This document shows positions 1 through 5,559 of a stretch of 5,925 nt of DNA, piece after piece. Source of the DNA: Bacillota bacterium. Lineage in GTDB: Bacteria > Bacillota > Clostridia > Lachnospirales > Lachnospiraceae. The position numbers and the translations under genes were made by a program. The stretch is from contig WFLY01000247.1 in the NCBI GenBank assembly GCA_009177215.1, positions 16,348 to 22,272 of the forward strand, read 5' to 3'. How positions within the stretch are numbered: position 1 is the first letter of the stretch; each line of letters begins with the position of its first letter. The notes below the pieces were generated by a model. That model was not told the origin of the DNA. It saw only the letters and a list, made by a program, of their open reading frames with translations, and did not search any database.

Positions 1-434
1 AGCTCTTCCGCCCTATGGCGCAGGTCGTCCTCACTCTTTTCAATGGCGCAAAGCTGCATTTTTTCCTCCGTAAAGCTGTTAGTCGATACAAATTGCAAAA
101 ACTGCGCCTTATCCGTCTCCGCAATGGGGAGCTTGGAAAAGCACTGTTCCAATATCTCTCCGAATATCACCTCAAATTTTTCCCCTGTATTTTCCTGCAT
201 TCGATGAAACACCTTCATAAAGCTGCTCTGATAAGGTTCCTTCATATGTTCGCTGATACGCCTGCAGCACTCGGGAAGCGTTGCCTTTCCGTAACGTATT
301 TCACTTTTCAGCATTTCTAAAATCTGCTGTAAATCTTTAAGAACCTGTACCTTGAGAATCAACTGCTGCCTGTACCAAATCCCCAGCCCCAGACAGCCTC
401 CCACAATCATAATCGTTCCCGCCAATCTCAGCAT
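1..434 (-). CDS. spoIIIAB: Stage III sporulation protein AB (SpoIIIAB), 3' end outside window
   Basis: SpoIIIAB is a component of the SpoIIIA-SpoIIQ complex that joins mother cell and forespore during engulfment; in the family it is a mother-cell membrane protein. Reading the minus strand from the ATG at 434 gives 144 residues open to the window edge. The protein begins MLRLAGTIMIVGGCLGLGIW, a single hydrophobic anchor, followed by a charged, mostly helical soluble part (for example the stretch KDLQQILEMLKSEIRYGKA and the later LPECCRRI), as usual for this family. The family length is about 170 residues, so roughly the last 25-30 are missing. The start is fixed by a strong AAGGAGG six bases upstream. 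The gene follows spoIIIAA and begins inside it, with a 98-base out-of-frame overlap. It is expected to share the sigma-E promoter of spoIIIAA. Identification is by recognition of the N-terminal pattern together with gene order. Confidence 0.9.
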   Translation of the reverse strand, partial: MLRLAGTIMIVGGCLGLGIWYRQQLILKVQVLKDLQQILEMLKSEIRYGKATLPECCRRISEHMKEPYQSSFMKVFHRMQENTGEKFEVIFGEILEQCFSKLPIAETDKAQFLQFVSTNSFTEEKMQLCAIEKSEDDLRHRAEE

Positions 435-1365
435 AAGCCTCCTCCTTTCCGTAATAACGCATTATACTGCATTTTCCCTCTCTCTTGCCCAAAATCAAAA
501 AGCAATCAAAAATCTGCTCCCTTAACAGATTGTCTGCTCCAAATTTGCGGCACACATCCGACAACCCTTCCCCGTGAATTGTTGCAATAATTCTGCTTCC
601 GCAGGCAGCGGCAAGATGAAGCGCCTCCATATCCTCCCTGCCTCCCAGCTCGTCTATGGCTATGACCTGAGGCGTCATGGAACGCAATAGAAGCATCATG
701 CCCAAAACCTTGGGGCAGGCATCCAGAACATCAGTTCGCATACCCATATCATTCTGCGGCTTTCCCATATAGGAGCCTGCTATTTCCGAACGCTCATCCA
801 CCACTCCCACACAAAGCCCTTTTCCGTATGCGTTTCCGTCAGAAATCTGCCGGATTAAATCCCGAAGCAAGGTTGTCTTACCACAGCCCGGCGGAGAAAT
901 AATCAATGTGTTTTTCAATCTTCCATTTATGTACAGTCCGGACAACACCTCGTCCGCCGCACCTTTTATTTCATGCGCAATTCGGATATTCATATAAGAA
1001 ATATGTTTGATGGTTCGTACGCTTCCCGGCTTATCCAAAACCACCTGTCCTGCAATCCCCACCCGATGTCCACCTGCCACAGTAATAAATCCCTGCCTTA
1101 TTTCATCTTCAAAAGCATATAACGAATAATTACATATGTGCTGCAAAAACGCTTCCAAATCTTCCTCATTGGAAATTTGCGCTATATCCTGCTTGTCCGT
1201 AAAGCATCCCCTCTCGTCCAGATAACTTTCCTTTCCCTGCCTTATAATTAATATAGGGCGATGAACCCTCAGACGAATTTCCTGTAAATTCTCCTCCTCT
1301 GCTGCCACATATCGCCAAAATTCCCGCCATTTTAAAGGAAACAGCCCCAGCAAACTGTCAGACAT
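337..1365 (-). CDS. spoIIIAA: Stage III sporulation protein AA (SpoIIIAA), secretion-type ATPase
   Basis: SpoIIIAA is the mother-cell ATPase of the SpoIIIA-SpoIIQ apparatus, related to type II/IV secretion ATPases, and is needed for late forespore gene expression. In the 342-residue product the N-terminal domain contains the family motif LQEIRLRVHRP (27-37). A glycine-rich segment ITVAGGHRVGIAG lies at 94-106. Walker A is SPPGCGKTT (157-165), and Walker B is VIAIDELGG (234-242) with D238 and E239. The start is uncertain. An ATG at 1386 would add seven residues but has its AGAGG only two bases away. A TTG at 1479 would give 380 residues but lacks a ribosome site. I prefer 1365, which has GCAGG eight bases upstream and begins, like relatives, a few residues before 'LFP'. 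The last 32 residues are encoded out of frame with spoIIIAB and do not look conserved. Confidence 0.93.
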   Translation of the reverse strand: MSDSLLGLFPLKWREFWRYVAAEEENLQEIRLRVHRPILIIRQGKESYLDERGCFTDKQDIAQISNEEDLEAFLQHICNYSLYAFEDEIRQGFITVAGGHRVGIAGQVVLDKPGSVRTIKHISYMNIRIAHEIKGAADEVLSGLYINGRLKNTLIISPPGCGKTTLLRDLIRQISDGNAYGKGLCVGVVDERSEIAGSYMGKPQNDMGMRTDVLDACPKVLGMMLLLRSMTPQVIAIDELGGREDMEALHLAAACGSRIIATIHGEGLSDVCRKFGADNLLREQIFDCFLILGKREGKCSIMRYYGKEEAYAEIGGNDYDCGRLSGAGDLVQAAVDSQGTGS

Positions 1366-1392
1366 ATCCTCTACCTGCCTTTCCATATCCTC

Positions 1393-1427
1393 TTTTCTCA
1401 ATATATGAAGTCCTGTCCAAGATATGC
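1393..1427 (-). promoter_or_regulatory. Candidate sigma-E promoter of spoIIIAA
   Basis: On the minus strand GCATATC (1427-1421) is followed after 13 bases by CATATATT (1407-1400). This resembles the sigma-E pattern (-35 like GCATATT, -10 like CATACAAT), though the spacing is at the short end and two -10 positions differ. Transcription would begin near 1393. The leader would then be only about 7 bases for the ATG at 1386 but about 28 bases for the ATG at 1365, which supports the later start. That spoIIIA operons use sigma-E is known; that this is the site is inference. Confidence 0.4.
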
Positions 1428-1472
1428 CTGCATATTGTATAAAAAAAAGAACAAGGGAATTAAAAATTTTTA

Positions 1473-1501
1473 TAGACAAATAAAATAATTCGTGCTAATC
1501 T
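1473..1501 (+). promoter_or_regulatory. Candidate sigma-A promoter of grcA (extended -10)
   Basis: TAGACA (1473-1478) is followed after 17 bases by TAATCT (1496-1501), which is preceded by TGC (1493-1495), making an extended -10 element. Transcription would begin near 1508, leaving a leader of about 57 bases that contains two small inverted repeats. It lies upstream of the spoIIIAA coding region as called here and would overlap it only if the TTG at 1479 were used. Confidence 0.4.
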
Positions 1502-1513
1502 ATAAATATAAAT

Positions 1514-1528
1514 TAGTAACTATTACTA
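1514..1528. repeat. Inverted repeat in the grcA leader
   Basis: TAGTAA-CTA-TTACTA is a perfect 6-base inverted repeat with a 3-base centre, just after the predicted start of transcription of grcA. A second one, ATTAT-TAATG-ATAAT, lies at about 1528-1542. Either could be an operator, but the region is very AT-rich and chance repeats are likely. I could not match them confidently to a known regulator. Confidence 0.3.
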
Positions 1529-1564
1529 TTATTAATGATAATTTAAATGAATGGAGGCTTTCAT

Positions 1565-1807
1565 ATGAGTACAAGAAACGCACAGGTAGATAATTTAGTG
1601 AATCTTTTAGATGGGTATGCTGAAAAAGGCGGTCATCATTTGAATGTTAATGTATTAAACAGAGATATGCTTTTAGATGCACAGAAAAATCCCGAGAAAT
1701 ATCCCCAACTGACAATCCGTGTCAGCGGATATGCCGTAAACTTTATTAAGCTTACTCCCGAGCAGCAGGCAGATGTTATCAGCCGTACCTTCCACGAAGC
1801 AATGTAA
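1565..1807 (+). CDS. grcA: Short autonomous glycyl radical cofactor (GrcA/YfiD-like)
   Basis: This 80-residue protein matches the C-terminal glycyl-radical segment of pyruvate formate-lyase. Visible motifs are [11 protein letters not shown] (24-34), [19 protein letters not shown] (42-60) and [18 protein letters not shown] to the end. Gly55 in RVSGYA is the expected radical site, installed by the radical-SAM PFL-activating enzyme. In the E. coli homologue (GrcA/YfiD, about 127 residues) the protein replaces the oxygen-cleaved end of pyruvate formate-lyase and restores activity. Here only a short lead of about 20 residues precedes the radical domain, and the catalytic Cys-Cys domain of the lyase is absent, so it cannot act as an enzyme alone. 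The start is ATG 1565, with GGAGG (1553-1557) seven bases before it; the in-frame ATG at 1547 lies upstream of that ribosome site and is rejected. It is a single-gene unit with its own terminator. A degraded lyase fragment is unlikely, given the intact start and stop signals. Confidence 0.9.
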   Translation: MSTRNAQVDNLVNLLDGYAEKGGHHLNVNVLNRDMLLDAQKNPEKYPQLTIRVSGYAVNFIKLTPEQQADVISRTFHEAM

Positions 1808-1863
1808 GCTATATTTTTACTAATGTATTCCCCTAACTTTTGATATATCATCCCCTAAATCCG

Positions 1864-1895
1864 AAGGAGCGGCTTCGCGCCGCTCTTTCCTTTTG
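1864..1895 (+). terminator. Rho-independent terminator of grcA
   Basis: GAGCGGC (1867-1873) pairs with GCCGCTC (1879-1885) around the loop TTCGC. The stem can be lengthened outward with A-T and G-U pairs, and it is followed by TTTCCTTTT. It lies about 57 bases after the grcA stop. On the opposite strand the hairpin lacks a good T run, so it is at best a weak end for the converging Cys-rich gene. Confidence 0.85.
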
Positions 1896-1925
1896 TCTGT
1901 GTAGACCTGCGCATCTGCCCCTTAC

Positions 1926-2069
1926 TTATTCTTGGGAGCAATGCCCTCCGCAACGCTTACAATCTCCGCCACATTGCAGTGACTTTCCATTCTTCTTGTC
2001 ACGAATCATACTTCTTATCACCAGTGTGATTGCTGCTGCCAGCAATATCAACACAATTACAGTTCCCAC
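1926..2069 (-). CDS. FeoB-associated Cys-rich membrane protein (47 aa, GTG start)
   Basis: Reading the minus strand from GTG at 2069 gives 47 residues: a hydrophobic N-terminus MGTVIVLILLAAAITLVIRS (residues 1-20), a basic turn (RDKKNGK) and a Cys cluster CGGDCKRCGGHC (33-44, spacing C-x3-C-x2-C-x3-C), ending SQE. This layout of one membrane helix plus a C-terminal Cys motif is that of the FeoB-associated Cys-rich membrane proteins. These are usually encoded after feoB, the ferrous iron transporter gene, and are thought to help it; the Cys residues probably bind iron or another metal. The start is decided by AAAGGAGGT (2086-2078), nine bases upstream of GTG. A nearer ATG (2076) is in another frame, gives a 25-residue peptide and sits too close to the ribosome site. 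The gene stands alone, divergent from a DtxR-type regulator, with a strong promoter covered by an inverted repeat. No feoA or feoB is in the window. Confidence 0.88.
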   Translation of the reverse strand: MGTVIVLILLAAAITLVIRSMIRDKKNGKSLQCGGDCKRCGGHCSQE

Positions 2070-2119
2070 GAACCATGACCTCCTTTTATATCTTTAAAAT
2101 AAATTGTCAACTATATATA

Positions 2120-2137
2120 AGTTAGTATAAACTAACT
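2120..2137. promoter_or_regulatory. Probable operator for the DtxR-type regulator
   Basis: AGTTAGTATAAACTAACT is an 18-base inverted repeat with perfect 7-base arms (16 of 18 positions symmetrical). It covers the whole -10 box (2124-2129) of the Cys-rich gene, a classical position for repression. Its TTAG/CTAA half-sites recall those of the DtxR/IdeR consensus. The likely ligand is the DtxR-family protein encoded divergently next to it. Binding is inferred, not shown. Confidence 0.7.
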
Positions 2138-2152
2138 CTTTTCTTTTGTCAA
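2124..2152 (-). promoter_or_regulatory. Promoter of the FeoB-associated Cys-rich gene
   Basis: On the minus strand TTGACA (2152-2147) is followed, after exactly 17 bases (2146-2130), by TATACT (2129-2124). This is close to an ideal housekeeping promoter. Transcription would begin near 2117, giving a leader of about 48 bases before the GTG start. Confidence 0.8.
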
Positions 2153-2250
2153 GACGCAACCTGCTTGCACTTACTCACATTTGGTAGACCGAACTTCCGG
2201 CAATCCGTATAGAATAATAAATATCAATCATAGCCGCCATTAAAATATAT

Positions 2251-2279
2251 TTGCCCCTGACATAAGATTATGCTATACT
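2251..2279 (+). promoter_or_regulatory. Promoter of the DtxR-family regulator gene
   Basis: TTGCCC (2251-2256), 17 bases, then TATACT (2274-2279) with TG one base before it (2271-2272), an extended -10. Transcription would start near 2286, giving a leader of about 50 bases. The inverted repeat found at 2120-2137 has no visible copy here, so direct autoregulation through the same motif is not apparent. The stretch between the two divergent promoters (2153-2250) shows nothing else I can name. Confidence 0.65.
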
Positions 2280-2335
2280 GATAAATATATTTAGAAAACT
2301 GTCAGTGAAAAATCATATAAAACGGGAGCATGGAA

Positions 2336-2701
2336 ATGAAGGTAAACGAATCTGCAGAAAACTATTTAGAGACTATTTTAATATTAAGCAGGCAGCACCC
2401 TGTGGTACGCTCCGTGGACATTGCCGCTGAGCTTGGATTTAAGAAGTCAAGCGTCAGTGTTGCCATGAAAAATCTGCGGGAGAATGAACATATCGTCGTA
2501 TCCAAAGAGGGCTTCATCACTCTCACCGCTACCGGCAGAGAAATTGCCGAAATGATTTATGAGCGCCACGAGCTACTCTCCTCATGGCTCACCAAGCTTG
2601 GCGTTGACCCACAAGTTGCTGTGGAGGATGCCTGCCGCATCGAACATGTCATCAGCAAGGAAAGCTTTGAGGCAATAAAAAGGCATATTAATGTGAGGTA
2701 A
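2336..2701 (+). CDS. DtxR/MntR-family metal-dependent repressor, short form
   Basis: This is a 121-residue winged-helix regulator of the DtxR family. The N-terminal helix is ESAENYLETIL (5-15), followed by a helix-turn-helix (about 24-50, VRSVDIAAELGFKKSSVSVA then MKNLREN) and a wing with LTATGREIA (63-71). The dimerisation part holds YERHELLSSWL (75-85) and EDACRIEHVIS (97-107). Aligned by eye to known members, the metal ligands would be E12, H78, C100, E103 and H104; C-x2-E-H matches the iron-type DtxR/IdeR site (C102, E105, H106), whereas the manganese regulator MntR has Glu in place of that Cys. There is no C-terminal SH3-like domain. The start is ATG 2336, seven bases after GGGAG (2324-2328); ATG 2330 is only one base from it. 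Divergence from a FeoB-associated gene suggests ferrous iron control of Feo-type transport. Confidence 0.9.
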   Translation: MKVNESAENYLETILILSRQHPVVRSVDIAAELGFKKSSVSVAMKNLRENEHIVVSKEGFITLTATGREIAEMIYERHELLSSWLTKLGVDPQVAVEDACRIEHVISKESFEAIKRHINVR

Positions 2702-2734
2702 GAAAAGCAGGTTCCTTAGAGCCTGCTTTTCTTT
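2701..2734. terminator. Bidirectional rho-independent terminator
   Basis: AGAAAAGCAGG (2701-2711) pairs perfectly with CCTGCTTTTCT (2722-2732) over 11 bases around a 10-base loop, with T runs on either strand because the stem ends in an A4/T4 tract. The first base of the stem is the last base of the regulator's TAA stop. It also lies about 30 bases after the stop of the converging transglutaminase-like gene, so it can end both transcripts. Confidence 0.88.
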
Positions 2735-2762
2735 GCACCAAGTTTAGTTTATTAAATTTGAA

Positions 2763-4367
2763 CTACCACATAGAAATATTGTGGTACAGCCTATAGTAAC
2801 CGCCCCCCAGACGCACTGCCTGAAGCTGAATGGCAAAATTCTCCGCCCCCACCTTTTTAAGCGCTTCATCGGCATAGCCTCTGCGATAGCCCTCGTTACT
2901 GTATGCCAGCTCCACATCCCTCCACAGGCTTTCGGGAATTACATTGGAGAACTGCTGCAGATCGATTCCCGCTTCCGCAATCTGCTTCAGACAATCCTCG
3001 TAATACTCCTTCATGGTTTCCATAACTTCCTCTTCAGTAATTCCCGCCTTTAGAAGATTTTCTTCCTTCTCGCTGTCTGTCTGATTATCATCATTACTAC
3101 CCGAAAAACTGCCTACCCAGCTTAAAGGCTTTTGTGGGTCCGGATTAATCAAGCTTTGAGAACCGTTATCCTCCGCGCCATTATCTCCCGCGTTACTGCC
3201 CTCTCCGCTATTTGGCAAATCACTGTTCACATCGCCCGCTGCACTACCGTTACACGCAGGCAAATATACCGACAACTCCCTGCGCATATGAGTGTCAGAA
3301 AACTCCGCATCGGTCTTGTTAAAATAATCATATGTAGAAGGATTGGTGTCATCCCATGTGACATCCACATTATAGTAAATATTGTCCAGACATACAATGT
3401 TCCACGCATGGTCTTCCCCTGAATAGCCCGTACAATAATAGCAGGGAATACCCAACTGCTGTAGCAGATACTGGAAAGCTCTGGCATAGCCCGCACAAAC
3501 ACTCTGTCCTTTTACCAAGGCACTGTAAGCGCTTTGGTTCATGGCGGCACTCGTATTATATTCCACACTCTGCATCAGCATATCATGCACATACTTTTCC
3601 TTGTCCGCATCGCTTCCAAGATTTACAGCGCCGGCAAGAATCTCCTGCGCCCTTGTCTGAAAGCTTCCTTTTGCCGCTTCAAGATTATTTACTGTCTCAT
3701 TATACTGCAATGTTATTTCCAAACACTGACCGTTCCGCAAATACTTGCAGGAATATCCTGTCTCCAGCCAAAAAAGCTCCGGTTGATCGTTATATACCGC
3801 CTCAAACACATTTTTCAGCTGATTTACATTCACTGTCACTGCCGGCGAAAAGGATGTCACAAGCTCCGTGGCATTGGCATAAATCTGCCTATACAGCTTT
3901 TGCATAGGCTCCGTCAGCATGGCATAATAAGGATATAGCTTCGCATCAAAGTGTAGATTATCACCGGTATCCCCTGTCTCCAGCTCATTTTGCAGAAGAC
4001 TGCCTTCCTCCTCTTCAACCTGCTCGGCATCCTCCCGTATCTGCTCATAACCGCTTTTTCCGCTGACCTGAGAGGGCGTATTAATCTGCTCTTTGGAAGG
4101 TGTCACATAGATGCTGTCTCCCAGTGCATTCAACCCATTCCAGTCAATTCCGTTGTCCTCTCCCGTCCACACAATCAGGGAATCCGTTATTCCATCCGCA
4201 GTACCTGCATTACTTTCTCCCGGCTGTGAGTCTTCTATTCCGGCGCCATAAAGCGTCTGTGCCAACGACTGCGTCAGCGATGGATTAAAAGCACACACCA
4301 ACACCGCTACACATCCGCCCATAATCAATATGGTAATAATATAGAATATCCACTTTAAAACTTTCAA
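2763..4367 (-). CDS. Membrane-anchored transglutaminase-like protein
   Basis: From TTG 4367 the product is 534 residues. Residues 4-27 form one hydrophobic helix near the N-terminus, so most of the protein should face outside. A low-complexity acidic stretch (about 113-136) follows, then a conserved-looking domain (about 143-225, with YYAMLTEPMQKLYRQIY and NDQPELFWLETGYSC). The transglutaminase-like core has catalytic Cys291 (in QSVCAGYARAF), His320 (EDHAWNIV) and Asp335 (NVDVTWDD), so the triad is intact. In this superfamily the core may cross-link or cleave proteins; the substrate is unknown. A Gly/Ser/Asn/Asp-rich linker (about 373-433) leads to a helical C-terminal domain ending YYRLYHNISMW that I do not recognise. 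The TTG start has GGAAAGG ten bases upstream; a TTG at 4418 would add 17 residues and overlap the previous gene by 47 bases, without a ribosome site. It is the last gene of a three-gene operon. Confidence 0.85.
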   Translation of the reverse strand: MKVLKWIFYIITILIMGGCVAVLVCAFNPSLTQSLAQTLYGAGIEDSQPGESNAGTADGITDSLIVWTGEDNGIDWNGLNALGDSIYVTPSKEQINTPSQVSGKSGYEQIREDAEQVEEEEGSLLQNELETGDTGDNLHFDAKLYPYYAMLTEPMQKLYRQIYANATELVTSFSPAVTVNVNQLKNVFEAVYNDQPELFWLETGYSCKYLRNGQCLEITLQYNETVNNLEAAKGSFQTRAQEILAGAVNLGSDADKEKYVHDMLMQSVEYNTSAAMNQSAYSALVKGQSVCAGYARAFQYLLQQLGIPCYYCTGYSGEDHAWNIVCLDNIYYNVDVTWDDTNPSTYDYFNKTDAEFSDTHMRRELSVYLPACNGSAAGDVNSDLPNSGEGSNAGDNGAEDNGSQSLINPDPQKPLSWVGSFSGSNDDNQTDSEKEENLLKAGITEEEVMETMKEYYEDCLKQIAEAGIDLQQFSNVIPESLWRDVELAYSNEGYRRGYADEALKKVGAENFAIQLQAVRLGGGYYRLYHNISMW

Positions 4368-4371
4368 TCCT

Positions 4372-5559
4372 TTAATTCCTTTCCTTATCCTGCCTTGAAT
4401 CCTGCAGCAATTCCTCAAGCATATTCAAGTTATTATCTGAATGTTCAATCTCTCTGGCGTACCGATATGCCAATTCGACCCAATCATGCTTATCAATATT
4501 TTTATCGGATAATATAAAGCGAAACATTACAAATTCCTGCACAAAAACAGCAGAAAATACCGCCAGCGCCGCCTTGCTGTAAATCCAATCATCATATACC
4601 GCTCCGCAAAAATAAGTATACAGGAAAAACAGCAACAAATTCTTCAAGAAAAGTTCCCATTCCTCATAATGCTTTCCGCCGCTTCCATATTCCTGCAAAA
4701 ATGCCTGACGTATGTTCAGATAATGTTCCTCCCCATGGGAATAAAGCGTATCCCACGCACCTGTAAGCACTTCCTCCCATTCGTCACGAAGTCTCTCCAA
4801 TCGTACCAATACTCCAAAGCCCTCTCGCAGCCTAAGAAATCTTTCCTTCTCACTCAGTTTGGAAGCTTCCTTTGACATTTCTTCACTGCACAGCCCCGTA
4901 AATTCCCGCAGTAGTGCGTCCACATCATAAAGTCTTCCGTCATCAACACAAGCCTGCATTTGTCCAGCAAGCTTAAGCACCATATGAATGCGCTGCTCCA
5001 TTGGGTAAGCTCCTATTCTATAATCTCCCCTGCCTTCACCCTGTACCGTGTTCCCCTGTACCATTTGAAAAATTACATTTCGTGCTTTCTCCAGCCAAGT
5101 AAACAAAAGCCAATCGAAATCCTCAAACTCCTCTTCCAGCGGTTCTTCGCCTTCGTCCTCCTCTTGTAAAAGCATAAGCCCTTCTTTACAGCCCAAAATC
5201 ATTTCTGCCGCCACCGGACAGGAAAGGGAAAGCGACATCTCCCGCACCCCTTTAAACTCTTCAATATGTCTGGGATAGCGGCTGCAGGTCTCGCACAAAT
5301 ACTCTTCCCCCAGCTCCATTACCATATCGCAGAGATTACTTTGGCTTAAAAGAGTACACTTACCCTTATACTGTAAAAAGCAACCCTCCTCCCAGTCCAC
5401 CGCACCCGCTACCCGGCTGCCGAAGCCGCCTTGAAGCTCCGAATATTTTTCCAGAGTATCATCATCTATCATAATCTGCCAACCCGCACAGCAGGTATCA
5501 GGACATTTGTCTGCAGCGCAGCGGAATGTATCATAATAATAAGGCTTTACATATTTCAT
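4372..5559 (-). CDS. fliB: FliB-family Cys-rich protein (flagellin lysine-N-methylase homologue)
   Basis: This 395-residue protein has the signature of the FliB family, whose namesake methylates lysines of Salmonella flagellin and is of similar length (about 400). The N-terminus holds C14, C19, C23 and C24 (FRCAADKCPDTCCAGW). Further cysteines lie at 60, 68 (GKCTLL), 77 (NLCDMV), 89 and 92 (YLCETCSRYPRH), 114 (LSCPVAAEMIL) and 124. This CxxCxxCC-type cluster is expected to bind a metal or iron-sulfur cluster. The C-terminal half is helical with aromatic patches (YTYFCGAVYDDWIYSK). No flagellar gene is in the window, so the true target may be another protein. The ATG overlaps the upstream stop as ATGA, and AAGGAAACGAAGG precedes it, showing translational coupling. 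The stop is four bases before the transglutaminase-like gene. Family assignment is firm; a methylase function is inferred. Confidence 0.87.
   Translation of the reverse strand: MKYVKPYYYDTFRCAADKCPDTCCAGWQIMIDDDTLEKYSELQGGFGSRVAGAVDWEEGCFLQYKGKCTLLSQSNLCDMVMELGEEYLCETCSRYPRHIEEFKGVREMSLSLSCPVAAEMILGCKEGLMLLQEEDEGEEPLEEEFEDFDWLLFTWLEKARNVIFQMVQGNTVQGEGRGDYRIGAYPMEQRIHMVLKLAGQMQACVDDGRLYDVDALLREFTGLCSEEMSKEASKLSEKERFLRLREGFGVLVRLERLRDEWEEVLTGAWDTLYSHGEEHYLNIRQAFLQEYGSGGKHYEEWELFLKNLLLFFLYTYFCGAVYDDWIYSKAALAVFSAVFVQEFVMFRFILSDKNIDKHDWVELAYRYAREIEHSDNNLNMLEELLQDSRQDKERN

Noticed and set aside
15..320. Plus-strand open frame of 101 codons
   Set aside because: It lies wholly opposite the clear spoIIIAB coding frame, has no ribosome site and its protein resembles no family.
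1528..1542. Fur- or PerR-like box upstream of grcA (ATTAT-TAATG-ATAAT)
   Set aside because: It does not match either consensus well enough in a stretch this rich in A and T; kept only as an unnamed inverted repeat.
1636..1851. Minus-strand open frame of 71 codons opposite grcA
   Set aside because: It is the shadow of the conserved glycyl-radical coding sequence.
1840..2097. Plus-strand open frame of 85 codons across the terminator and the Cys-rich gene
   Set aside because: It crosses the grcA terminator and is antisense to the recognisable FeoB-associated gene; no ribosome site.
2085..2110. Second TTGACA (2110-2105) with TATAAA (2090-2085) as a downstream promoter for the Cys-rich gene
   Set aside because: Spacing is only 14 bases and the transcript would start on or after the ribosome site; the promoter at 2152-2124 is far better.
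3227..3502. Minus-strand alternative frame of 91 codons inside the transglutaminase-like gene
   Set aside because: It overlaps the catalytic core in another frame; the main frame carries the intact Cys-His-Asp motifs.
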